Part shown: piece after piece, positions 53,785 to 62,285 of the stretch
Numbering within the stretch: position 1 is the first letter of the stretch
Layout: each line of letters begins with the position of its first letter
Source: JBBSJZ01 sp041751935
GTDB lineage: Bacteria > Planctomycetota > Planctomycetia > Pirellulales > Pirellulaceae
Reading direction: 5' to 3'
Assembly: GCA_041751935.1 (NCBI GenBank)
Contig: JBGSIA010000109.1
Span: 23,318 to 87,317 of the forward strand
DNA length: 64,000 bases
The notes under the pieces: model-generated
What the model was told of the DNA's origin: nothing
Database searches by the model: none
Seen by the model: only the letters and a program-made list of their open reading frames with translations
Translations under genes and position numbers: made by a program

Positions 53785-55218
53785 TTATGCTAGGATCTCG
53801 TGGATCACGTTGCCGTGAACATCAGTAAGTCGGAAATCGCGGCCACCGTAGCGGTAGGTTAGCCGCTCGTGATCCAGTCCCAAGGCGTGCAACATGGTGG
53901 CGTGCAAGTCATGGACACTGGTGGGGTTTTCTTGAGCTTTGAAGCCAAATTCATCGGTCGCACCGTACACGGTTCCACCCTTGATGCCGCCCCCAGCCAT
54001 CCAAACGCTAAAGCCATAGTGATTGTGGTCGCGGCCAAGTTTCGATTTACCAGTTCCGCCAATTTCGACACTGGGTGTACGCCCAAATTCGCCGCCCCAT
54101 AACACCAAAGTGTCTTCGAGCATACCGCGTTGCTTCAAGTCCGTTAATAGCGCGGCAATCGGTTGATCAAGCTGCCCGGCAAGCTTGCGATGATTCGTTT
54201 CGATGTTGTCGTGATTATCCCAAGGTTGACCCGCGCCGTGCCACAGTTGCACATAACGGACACCACGTTCGAGCAACCTTCGAGCGATCAACGTCTGGCG
54301 TCCATGAACACCGGTGCCGTACAAGTCGATGGTAGCCTGTGATTCATCGGTCACATCAAACGCTTGACGAGCATCGTATTGCATTCGAAAAGCGAGTTCA
54401 TAAGATTGAATCCGGGCATCCAGCCGCTGGTCGATTCGACTCGCGCGATGACGCTCATTCCAACGTGAAAGAAGATCGAGTTGGCGTCGTTGATCATCGG
54501 TCGCAATATGGAGATGCTCAATGTTTTCGATTAGCTTGCTGAATTGCGTGTGGTTCGAATCGATATAGGTTCCCTGGTACGCACCCGGTAAGAACGCCGA
54601 CTGCCAATTCTCATTGTCCTTGATCGGCAATCCGCCAGGACACATCGCGACGAAGCCCGGCAAGTTTTGATTTTCAGTTCCCAAGCCATACAATAACCAC
54701 GAACCTATGCTTGGTCGCGGCTGAACGGAGTCGCCGCAATTCATCAACATCAAGGACGGTTCATGATTGGGCACCTGGGCATACATGGATCGAATGACTG
54801 CGATATCATCAATGTGCTGGGCCGTGCGTTCGAACAGTTCGCTCACCTCGATCCCCGACTCGCCGTAGCGTTTGAACTTGAACGGCGACGCAAACGCCGC
54901 ACCGGTTCTGCGTTCGGTTCTCAGCGTCTCAGGCAACGGCTGGCCGGCATATTTACTGAGCGCCGGCTTGGGATCAAACGTATCAACATGTGACGGTCCG
55001 CCATTGAGGAAAAAATGGATGACGCGTTTCGCCGTTGCTGGGAAATGCGGCGAACGCACAGCTAGTGGATTACCGCTTCGCTGTATATCGTCGGCACGCA
55101 GCAACAGGTCGTCGTCCTGCAAGACTCCGCCCAGCGCCAAAGCCCCCAGCCCCAGGCCTGAACGTGTTAGCAGCGAGCGACGTGAAAATCTATCAAGCGA
55201 GTTTATCTGTCGATTCAT
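53785..55218 (-). CDS. Tat-exported DUF1501 protein
   Basis: 477 residues from ATG 55218; a TTG at 55230 would overlap the upstream stop by 4 bp and remains possible. The N-terminus FSRRSLLTRSGLGLGALALG is a twin-arginine signal. DUF1501 hallmarks follow: FLNGGPSHVDTFDPKPALSK, RSMYAQVPNHEPSLMLMNCG, LGTENQNLPGFVAM, and the C-terminal LVLWGGEFGRTPSVE...GRDHNHYGFSVWMAGGGIKGG, which recalls the alkaline-phosphatase/sulfatase fold. The family is almost always paired with a PSCyt1/DUF1549/DUF1553 gene, as here (upstream, 8 bp). Function unknown, likely periplasmic. Confidence 0.95.
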   Translation of the reverse strand: MNRQINSLDRFSRRSLLTRSGLGLGALALGGVLQDDDLLLRADDIQRSGNPLAVRSPHFPATAKRVIHFFLNGGPSHVDTFDPKPALSKYAGQPLPETLRTERRTGAAFASPFKFKRYGESGIEVSELFERTAQHIDDIAVIRSMYAQVPNHEPSLMLMNCGDSVQPRPSIGSWLLYGLGTENQNLPGFVAMCPGGLPIKDNENWQSAFLPGAYQGTYIDSNHTQFSKLIENIEHLHIATDDQRRQLDLLSRWNERHRASRIDQRLDARIQSYELAFRMQYDARQAFDVTDESQATIDLYGTGVHGRQTLIARRLLERGVRYVQLWHGAGQPWDNHDNIETNHRKLAGQLDQPIAALLTDLKQRGMLEDTLVLWGGEFGRTPSVEIGGTGKSKLGRDHNHYGFSVWMAGGGIKGGTVYGATDEFGFKAQENPTSVHDLHATMLHALGLDHERLTYRYGGRDFRLTDVHGNVIHEILA

Positions 55219-55226
55219 GGCTGGAT

Positions 55227-58200
55227 TCAATCAATAAATATAAATTCGTTAGAGCAAAACAGGACGTGAGCTAACTGCTCCCATCCCGCCAAGCGAATAT
55301 CAGTTGCCGCGGGAAAATCAGTCACGCTGTTCCAACTCAGGTTCACGTCGTCGTCGGCCAGCGTCAGACTTGCTGACCAAAGAAACTGGTCGCTGTTGAG
55401 TACATCCCCTATATCAACGACGAAATCAATCGTATCGCCTGGCTTCACTTGCAAGCGCTCAACGTTCAACTCTTTTGTGTCGTGATGCAGAGTGGTGGAA
55501 GCAAGAACGCCGCTGGAGGAGCTGACGATAAACGCCCGAATTCCATCTCCGGCCGTCGGTTCGTGCGTTAGCGTACTTTTAAGTTGGATCGTTGCTGCAC
55601 GCGGAACTGTCCAGCGACGTATCGCCGCGTGATTTCGATTGTTGCCCGGATGACCGCCGTCCGCGGTTAGTTGCACCCAGCCGAGTTTTGAGTCGGGAAA
55701 ACGCGGACCACCTTGCCATGCCGTGCCATCGAAATGCGGCAGCGGCGTGAAGGTGGCAACTTGCTGGCTGGGTTCGTCGATTGCTCCGTAACCGTATTGC
55801 CAATCGACTGCCGTCGCAACGGATTCTTCGAGCGGTTCAACTGTCGCTTGCTGGACCAAGGCCAAGGCATCTGTCAATTCCTGCGGTGACGGATTTCGCT
55901 GCAACGTTCGGTTAAACAGCCAAGTGACTCGTTCGCTAGCGCTTGTTGCAGAATCTGTCGACTTCGCTAGTGCAACGGCTCGTTCGATGATTAACGGGTG
56001 ATTCATCAAGAACAATGCCTGTTGGGGGACGGTCGTCTCAGATCGTCGCGGCACATGCAAATCAGGATTAGCAAAGTCGAACATTCTCAGTGTGTTAGGC
56101 AAATACTGTCGGTCGACTAAACCATACAGCGATCGTCGTTTTGGAAAGGGCGAATTGAATAGTTCGACGGGCTTGCCACCCACGGCAACGTCCAGTTCAT
56201 CGGTGGACCTGAACAACGAGTCTCGGAATTGCTCGAACGTCAAGCGACGTGCATTCATTCGCCACAACCACCGATTGTCCGGATCAATTTTCATTGCATT
56301 GAGTAATTGTGAGCTGTCGATTGGCCCCGTTGATGCTTGCTTAAACGTGTTGCTCAGCAGCAGTTGGCGATGAAGCTCTTTGAGGCTCCAACCATCCTCA
56401 ATAAATTGTGAGGCGAGCCAATCAAGCAATTCGGGGTGCGACGCCAGACCGGCTCGACGTCCAAAATCGCTGGGCGATGCGACCAGCCCACTGCCAAAGT
56501 GTTGCATCCAAACACGGTTAACGAGTACGCGCGCCGTCAATGGATTGCTAGGGTCTATGATCGCTTGCGCTAACTCCAAGCGACCGCTGCCGATCCGGAA
56601 CGGCTTCGCTTCATCGTGGCTCAGACAAGTTAGAAATCGTCGTGGAACCTCTTCGCCTTGCGACAACGGATTGCCTCGTCGAAAGACTCTCGGTTGCGTC
56701 GGCGTCGCTTGGTCAACCAACGTGAGTGCGAACGGAACGTGGGTTGACGCACCATTGATCCATCTATCAACTTCGCCCTGCAGTTTCCATAATTCTGTGC
56801 ACACACTGGAATCAAAATACGTTTCGCAATGCGAGATCGGTCCGTCGGGGACTTGGCAGGGTGCGTTGTCCCCGAACATGATCCGTCGCAGCGATTCCTC
56901 GTTGTCATTCGTCAAACGAGTCGGCTTATTCAACGTGACCGTCTCGGTGCCGTCATCAGCGTCGGACTTCGGCTCGGCGTCCGCCAATACGTTTTCCCAG
57001 TCCTGCTTAACGGCAGCGAAGACGGCGGCATAACGATCACAGACTTCACGAAACGACTTTGGCGGTACGCGCATCGCTTCACCAATCAGTGGATGAATCG
57101 TGCTCGTTGATTGCTGCAAACTCGCCGTCACGTCAGCAGATCGTTGCGAAAACTCTTGCTCAGGAATTGCCGCGAACGCATGCCAAGCCGAAAAGATCGG
57201 GTCGTTTAACTTCTGGGCTTGGTACAGATAACTTTCCCAGCGTCGTACAAAGGCTGGCAAGATATCATCAGCTTCGAAAATCTGGTCAAATCCATCAGCG
57301 GGATACTGATGCAATTGCGACTGGGCAAACAAGTAGTCACCGAGCCTCGATCTCACTCGCTCGCCGGACTCATGCCGATGGCGGTCCAGAGCATCCTGTA
57401 ACGCAGTCTGTCGCTTTCGCAGCTCCTGTTCGAACGCCGCGTCACCGAGCGACTGCGTGAGAGCCACTTGGTCTTCGATACAACTGTCAAAGACACCGTA
57501 CAGCGCATAGTAGTCGGCGGTTGGAATGGGATCGTACTTGTGATCGTGACAGCGAGCACAGCCTACGGTCAGCCCCATCATGCCGCGGCAAACAACATCG
57601 ATTCGATCGTCGATCACATCTCGACGCACGCCTAAGAAACGACGACCGAGCGTTAAAAAGCCCATCGCCGCCAAATCCGCTTTTCTTGCATCGTTGACTT
57701 GATCGGCCGCAAGTTGAAGCAATAAAAAACGGTTGTAGGGCAAGTCTTCGTTCAGTGATCGCACTACCCAATCACGATAGGCCCAGGCATGAGTCCAGTG
57801 ACGCTCCTCCCGGGCATAGACGTAACCCTTGGTGTCCGAATACCTCGCAACATCCAACCACTGACGTGCCCAATGCTCTCCATGCGCTGGTGAATCGAGC
57901 AGTCGCTGAACAAGGTTTTCGTAAGCTCGTGGATCCTCATCAGTTACAAACGCTTCAACATCCTCCGATTCTGGCGGCAAGCCGGTCAGTGTGTAGGCGA
58001 CTCGTCGCATCAGCGTCCGGCGATCAGCCACAGGCGAAGGCTGCAATCCATGCTCAGTCAATTTTGAATAGACAAACGCGTCGACCGGTCCCTTTACCCA
58101 TTCGATTTCTGGAGTCTGGGGAACCGGTAGCCGAACGACGGGCTCGAAAGCCCAATGAGGACGAACTTCAACTCCGTCGGCTAACATCAACGGCGCATCC

Positions 58201-58577
58201 TTCGCTGGCCACGTTGCTCCCGATTGAATCCACTGATGCAGCACGTCGATTTCACGATCACTCAATTTCTTTGTCGGCGGCATTTGAAGATCGTCGGTGT
58301 AACGAACCGCATGCATCAATCGACTTGCAGCCGAATTACTAGGCTGAATCGCTGGCCCCGAATCACCGCCAAATATGAGTGCTTGGCGAGAATCAACGCG
58401 CAGTCCACTCTCTTGCTTCCTGGCACCGTGACAGCCGACACATTTTTCAATCAACAGCGGCCTAACATGATTTTCAAAGAATTGCTCCGCCGAATCGTCA
58501 GCCGTACAGTCGCTTGCGGATATCGTCAACAAGACGACGACAAGTGCAAATCGCAGTGACTGGTATTGCTTGGTCAT
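55227..58577 (-). CDS. PSCyt1 / DUF1549 / DUF1553 (PSD1) protein
   Basis: 1116 residues from ATG 58577 (a TTG precedes it). A signal peptide (LRFALVVVLLTISASDCTA) precedes the planctomycete cytochrome PSCyt1 with heme motif CVGCH (EKCVGCHGARKQESGLRVDS). The DUF1549 part has VDAFVYSKLTEHGLQPSP and HWARQWLDVARYSDTKGY; DUF1553 near the C-terminus has NPLTARVLVNRVWMQHFGSG and RRLTFEQFRDSLF...VPQQALFLMNHPL. The last ~170 residues form a lectin-like beta domain. It belongs with the DUF1501 gene 8 bp downstream, as a probable periplasmic redox pair. Confidence 0.96.
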   Translation of the reverse strand: MTKQYQSLRFALVVVLLTISASDCTADDSAEQFFENHVRPLLIEKCVGCHGARKQESGLRVDSRQALIFGGDSGPAIQPSNSAASRLMHAVRYTDDLQMPPTKKLSDREIDVLHQWIQSGATWPAKDAPLMLADGVEVRPHWAFEPVVRLPVPQTPEIEWVKGPVDAFVYSKLTEHGLQPSPVADRRTLMRRVAYTLTGLPPESEDVEAFVTDEDPRAYENLVQRLLDSPAHGEHWARQWLDVARYSDTKGYVYAREERHWTHAWAYRDWVVRSLNEDLPYNRFLLLQLAADQVNDARKADLAAMGFLTLGRRFLGVRRDVIDDRIDVVCRGMMGLTVGCARCHDHKYDPIPTADYYALYGVFDSCIEDQVALTQSLGDAAFEQELRKRQTALQDALDRHRHESGERVRSRLGDYLFAQSQLHQYPADGFDQIFEADDILPAFVRRWESYLYQAQKLNDPIFSAWHAFAAIPEQEFSQRSADVTASLQQSTSTIHPLIGEAMRVPPKSFREVCDRYAAVFAAVKQDWENVLADAEPKSDADDGTETVTLNKPTRLTNDNEESLRRIMFGDNAPCQVPDGPISHCETYFDSSVCTELWKLQGEVDRWINGASTHVPFALTLVDQATPTQPRVFRRGNPLSQGEEVPRRFLTCLSHDEAKPFRIGSGRLELAQAIIDPSNPLTARVLVNRVWMQHFGSGLVASPSDFGRRAGLASHPELLDWLASQFIEDGWSLKELHRQLLLSNTFKQASTGPIDSSQLLNAMKIDPDNRWLWRMNARRLTFEQFRDSLFRSTDELDVAVGGKPVELFNSPFPKRRSLYGLVDRQYLPNTLRMFDFANPDLHVPRRSETTVPQQALFLMNHPLIIERAVALAKSTDSATSASERVTWLFNRTLQRNPSPQELTDALALVQQATVEPLEESVATAVDWQYGYGAIDEPSQQVATFTPLPHFDGTAWQGGPRFPDSKLGWVQLTADGGHPGNNRNHAAIRRWTVPRAATIQLKSTLTHEPTAGDGIRAFIVSSSSGVLASTTLHHDTKELNVERLQVKPGDTIDFVVDIGDVLNSDQFLWSASLTLADDDVNLSWNSVTDFPAATDIRLAGWEQLAHVLFCSNEFIFID

Positions 58578-58691
58578 CAACGTGGTATTCCTTGTGGGCG
58601 TTCACACTCTATCACTGACCTATGCGTCTCGAAGCCAAATTCACGGGAAGCATTATCGCTGCTACGATTCACTTTAACACCTGATAATCGA

Positions 58692-59582
58692 TCAACGCCA
58701 CAGAGACCAATATTTTTCGGCACGATTCAAAAACGCATTCGTTGACTCAGCCAGCACATAGCGGGCGATTCGTAACCCACGGCGCTGTATTGCTGTACGC
58801 CGTCGATCCAAAAGTGCGACGACTGCATCAACATCCGTCTCAGCTCCGAATGATTCGGGTGATTCGAGCAATTTGGCTCTCAACACCGCCAGGTCATGAT
58901 CGTCGCCAAGCGTCTCGGCTGCCTCCTTCACCTGCTCAGCGTACGTCGTGAAGTTAGGCTTCCATAAACTCTCTATCAATCGTACGTGGTACCAGAGATA
59001 TTTTAGCCTCTTTCGCAACTCGTGCAGTGATTCGGTGCTGGGGTTGTCGAGCGCCACATCCAGTCGGTCTCGTGCCCGTTCATGCGTCTTCCTCATTCCA
59101 CCTTGAATCGACTTGAAACCGCTCGATGCCAACTCCCATTTCTCAACACGTGACCTTGCTTGAAGAATCTCGTCGTGAAAATCAGCAAGTAACGATTCCA
59201 GTTCGCACTCTTCGACTTGCCTGAGCGACTTCGTCAGTTCACGGCCAACCGAAGCCATCTGTTCACGATCGATTTGAGCATCGAAATGCTTGAGCAACTG
59301 ATCAAAAGTTCCCAAGGTCGTTTTTGCATCGCGGACGCCTGATAGTGGCCGCGCTGCGTCGCGAAACGCAGCGTTCTCTTTCGCGTAAGTCCCTTTTAAA
59401 GCGGGACGCACTAAACGAACCAGCCCCCGCAGCTTCTTACAGCGTTTTCGAATTTGATGCACGACCTCATGTCGATCGATCGACTGATCGTCAATTTCCC
59501 GCACCGCACGCTCAATCTGCTCCGTTGCGATGCGACGGATCGCGTTTTGCACATCTTCGCTTCGCTTGATTCGATAACTCAT
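58692..59582 (-). CDS. CHAD-domain protein
   Basis: 296 residues, all helical and rich in His/Arg/Lys on conserved positions. The CHAD opening is visible as HEVVHQIRKRCKKLRGLVRLVR, with RDAARPLSGVRDAKTTLGTF and the second half LHELRKRLKYLWYHVRLIES and GDDHDLAVL. CHAD domains bind polyphosphate and often localise to polyphosphate granules. No CYTH/triphosphatase partner domain is present. Start ATG 59582; single gene. Confidence 0.95.
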   Translation of the reverse strand: MSYRIKRSEDVQNAIRRIATEQIERAVREIDDQSIDRHEVVHQIRKRCKKLRGLVRLVRPALKGTYAKENAAFRDAARPLSGVRDAKTTLGTFDQLLKHFDAQIDREQMASVGRELTKSLRQVEECELESLLADFHDEILQARSRVEKWELASSGFKSIQGGMRKTHERARDRLDVALDNPSTESLHELRKRLKYLWYHVRLIESLWKPNFTTYAEQVKEAAETLGDDHDLAVLRAKLLESPESFGAETDVDAVVALLDRRRTAIQRRGLRIARYVLAESTNAFLNRAEKYWSLWR

Positions 59583-59919
59583 TTTTCTTTCCAGTGTATT
59601 GCCCGATCAGATTCTACAGTAGCATTCACTTGGAGACGAATCAGTCTCTACTCAGGAATCGGAAAAACACCGTCCTTGCAGCAATCACTTCGCAACGCTG
59701 ATCAGCGAATACGCTAAGATGAGCGACTGGTACGGGACACAAGCTCTAAGGAATTGTACCGAAGTAGACTCATATTTTAGCGGTACGACACAAGCCGTTT
59801 GGTAACACAATACCGGACGGCTCGCGCCCGACGGCTGCTTAATTATTGTGGAAGCTTTTTCGGGACAGCTTAGCTCGGCAAGTCTTTTCGAAATCAAAAT
59901 CCATCCTGATTTAGTTGTA
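59583..59919. other. Divergent intergenic region between CHAD and sulfatase genes
   Basis: 337 bp with no supported gene. A TTG-started extension of the sulfatase frame (59848) has no ribosome site. No paired promoter boxes or RNA are recognised. Confidence 0.5.
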
Positions 59920-61578
59920 ATGCTCATGCACACAAGATTCGCGGCACTGCTTCTCAGCAGCGGTTTGGTGTTTGGTTCAGTATCGTTTTACCGAAATATT
60001 TGTCTCGCTGATGTGCATCCCAACATCGTTGTGTTGCTTGCTGATGACATGGGGCTTGGCGATACAAGTGCGTACCAGGACTGGACGTCAAACGATGACG
60101 CTTCGCAGCTATCGACGCCAGCGATGGAGCGATTGGCGAGGCAGGGAGTTCGCTTTACCCAAGCGCATTCCCCACACAGTCGTTGCACGACGACTCGATA
60201 CGCACTACTGACAGGACGTTATTGCTGGCGAACACGGCTCAAGCACTGGGTGCTATTCGGCGTGCATGGCGATCCGCTCATTGATCGCGAACGGATGACG
60301 CTGCCGGAATTCTTGCAGTCAGCCGGCTATCGTACGGGAATGGTGGGAAAGTGGCATCTTGGGCTGGGCTATCGTGATCGCAATGGCGAGCCAGCCGCGG
60401 GTTGGAGCGATGCCGATTTGACTCAGCCCCTTGTCGACGGTCCGCTGGATCATGGCTTCGACTTCTTCTATGGGATGTCGCGAAGTCACGGTACATCAGG
60501 CCCCGACGGTGCAAAAGGAAACACGACCAATCAAGCAATTGGTCCCGGCTGGATCAACGGTCGCAAGGTGATCGGTGCGACAGGTGACGGAAAGCGACTG
60601 GACGGATCGTATGTTCTTTCCCAAGTCGGAAATGTTTTAGATCGCAAAGCGAGTTGGTTTCTCAAGGACGCGGTTCTTTCTAGCTCTCCCTTTTTTCTCT
60701 ATTTCGCATCACCGGCCAACCACACACCCTATACACCGTCCAACAAGATCGGAGACACGCCTGTGGCCAGTGCCAGTCGTTTTTGCGACGGCAAACCGGC
60801 GGCATCCAAACGTCACGATTTCATCTTCCAGAACGATGTTCATCTCGAACGTCTCTTGAGCTTCCTTGACAACACACCCGATCCTCGGCGTGGCGGTCGG
60901 CCTTTGCGAGAGAATACGATCGTGGTGTTTGCCAGTGATAATGGAGCCGATAAGCCAGATAAGGTTTTCACCGGTCCGCTTCGGAGTAACAAAGGATCGG
61001 TGTACGAAGGCGGCCATCGCATCCCGCTGATCATTAGCTGGCCGTTGGGCGGAATCGGCGATGGAAACGACGCAACTCCTGGACAGACCTCTTCTGGAGT
61101 GCTGGGATTGAACGATCTTTATGCGACATTTGCTGAAGCGATCAACGTTCCTTTGCCAAGAGTTGAAGGGACGGGGCGCGGCGCCGAGGACAGCGTTTCG
61201 CGTCTTGCGATTATGAAAGGTGAGCCGAGCGAGCGTCGACCGCCACTGTTCGCGAACGACCACAAAGAAGCGTCGGAGAATCTTTCCGATGAACGAGCAT
61301 GGGTGGCGTTGATCACGGATCAGAGTAACCATCCGGACAAGCAGTCGGCTGCCGTGAACGCAGCAACAGATGCCGAAAGCTCCCAGTGGAAACTGCTTTT
61401 GGATCATCGCTACGCGTACGATGGCCAAGTGAATCCTCGCGAGCTTTACAATTTGACGGTAGATCCTGAGGAGCGAATGAATCGGCTCGACGACCCCAGC
61501 GCGAAAGAGGTTCTGGAGGAACTTATCCAGCACGCACAGCGCTGTGCCAGTGACAACGGCTATTCCCGACCACGATAG
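59920..61578 (+). CDS. Secreted sulfatase with altered maturation motif
   Basis: 552 residues from ATG 59920 (ATG 59926 also possible). A signal peptide precedes VHPNIVVLLADDMGLGDTSA (metal Asp-Asp). Other sulfatase marks are MVGKWHLGLGYRDRNG, VVFASDNGADKPDK (Asp-Asn) and PANHTPY. The site of the formylglycine modification reads C89-T-T-T-R93-YALLTGRY, whereas the consensus is C-x-P-S/A-R and the usual planctomycete form is CTPTRYALLTG; here Thr replaces Pro at 91 (codon ACG, one base from CCG). Sulfatases remove sulfate from algal polysaccharides outside the cytoplasm. Whether this one is matured is uncertain. Confidence 0.92.
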   Translation: MLMHTRFAALLLSSGLVFGSVSFYRNICLADVHPNIVVLLADDMGLGDTSAYQDWTSNDDASQLSTPAMERLARQGVRFTQAHSPHSRCTTTRYALLTGRYCWRTRLKHWVLFGVHGDPLIDRERMTLPEFLQSAGYRTGMVGKWHLGLGYRDRNGEPAAGWSDADLTQPLVDGPLDHGFDFFYGMSRSHGTSGPDGAKGNTTNQAIGPGWINGRKVIGATGDGKRLDGSYVLSQVGNVLDRKASWFLKDAVLSSSPFFLYFASPANHTPYTPSNKIGDTPVASASRFCDGKPAASKRHDFIFQNDVHLERLLSFLDNTPDPRRGGRPLRENTIVVFASDNGADKPDKVFTGPLRSNKGSVYEGGHRIPLIISWPLGGIGDGNDATPGQTSSGVLGLNDLYATFAEAINVPLPRVEGTGRGAEDSVSRLAIMKGEPSERRPPLFANDHKEASENLSDERAWVALITDQSNHPDKQSAAVNAATDAESSQWKLLLDHRYAYDGQVNPRELYNLTVDPEERMNRLDDPSAKEVLEELIQHAQRCASDNGYSRPR

Positions 61579-61639
61579 AGCTGAGTGAAGCAGGTTGCCA
61601 AGCCGACTCAAAACTCGTCCAGAACATCTTTTAGGCGAA

Positions 61640-61865
61640 GGGGATGCCGTCAAATTCCATGTCTGTGGCTCCAACATACCGACCGGGCGAGAGCGCATTA
61701 GTTTCGAAGCGACGGCATGTTGTAGCCAGGGGTGCAAACCCGCGGATTAGGAGATTGAAAGCCCCGAAGGGGCGGCATGAGTAGAACATGAGTAGAATGC
61801 GCAAACGTTCCTGACGCACCTTTGGGAATTAGGGCGCGGTGGTGTTTCTGGTTCAATGGGCTGGC
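61640..61865. repeat. Repeat-rich intergenic block, planctomycete type
   Basis: Contains GCCCC-GAA-GGGGC (61761-61773), a direct repeat ATGAGTAGAA (61777-61786, 61788-61797) and a GTTGTAGCCAGGGGTGCAAA stretch. On the minus strand a frame reads NQKHHRALIPKGASGTF and LRGFQSPNPRVCTPGYNMPS. I recall such sequences as dispersed non-coding repeats in Rhodopirellula genomes (often miscalled as small proteins). No ribosome site or conserved start is present. Confidence 0.5.
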
Positions 61866-61910
61866 GCCCATGGCTTCCCCAAAACTTTCGGAAGCTCGAA
61901 CCAAGTACTT

Positions 61911-62120
61911 TCATGTTCTTGCGAAGTCGATCCCGCGAATGGCCATGCTCATAGCGGCCAGACCGAGAACAGCGTGCTTGTAAACGGCCGCGTCCAGGTT
62001 GGCGCGCAATCTGTCCGCCGCGTTCCAAAGTTTCTTATCGAGATCCTTGAGGAACTTCTGGTCGTCCGCCGCGGAAGTAATTGATACTTCGCGTTGAAAA
62101 TTCGCGAAAGTAGCGGTTTG
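61911..62120 (-). pseudogene. hsdM: Remnant of type I restriction methyltransferase gene (hsdM N-terminus)
   Basis: A minus-strand frame without a start codon, open from 62120 to TGA at 61911, encodes 39 residues (62075-61959) that read like the N-terminal helical bundle of HsdM: SAADDQKFLKDLDKKLWNAA, then DRLRANLDAAVYKHAVLGL. HsdM would continue with IFLKY; here the match stops sharply and unrelated sequence leads to a stop. The rest of the ~500-residue methylase and the hsdS/hsdR genes are missing. It sits beside a repeat block, suggesting deletion of a former restriction-modification locus. Identification is by motif recall. Confidence 0.7.
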
Positions 62121-62285
62121 TCATGCCCCTTTAGTTCGGTTTTGAGCTTTATTTCCATCAATCGTAGGAATTCAAACCAGCACAAACAACCAGGCAGGCA
62201 ACTACTGTATGATCGGTTCAATTCGCTAGCTGCCCAACGAGGCGTCGACTATCACTTGTCACCTTGATCACGACGAGGACATCCG

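Noticed and set aside
60709..61737. 342-codon frame antisense to the sulfatase gene
   Set aside because: It is rich in Arg/His/Cys as expected of a shadow and lacks any domain; the sense frame is a clear sulfatase.
61747..62028. 93-codon minus-strand frame in the repeat block
   Set aside because: It joins repeat sequence to the hsdM remnant in a different frame from the HsdM-like one.
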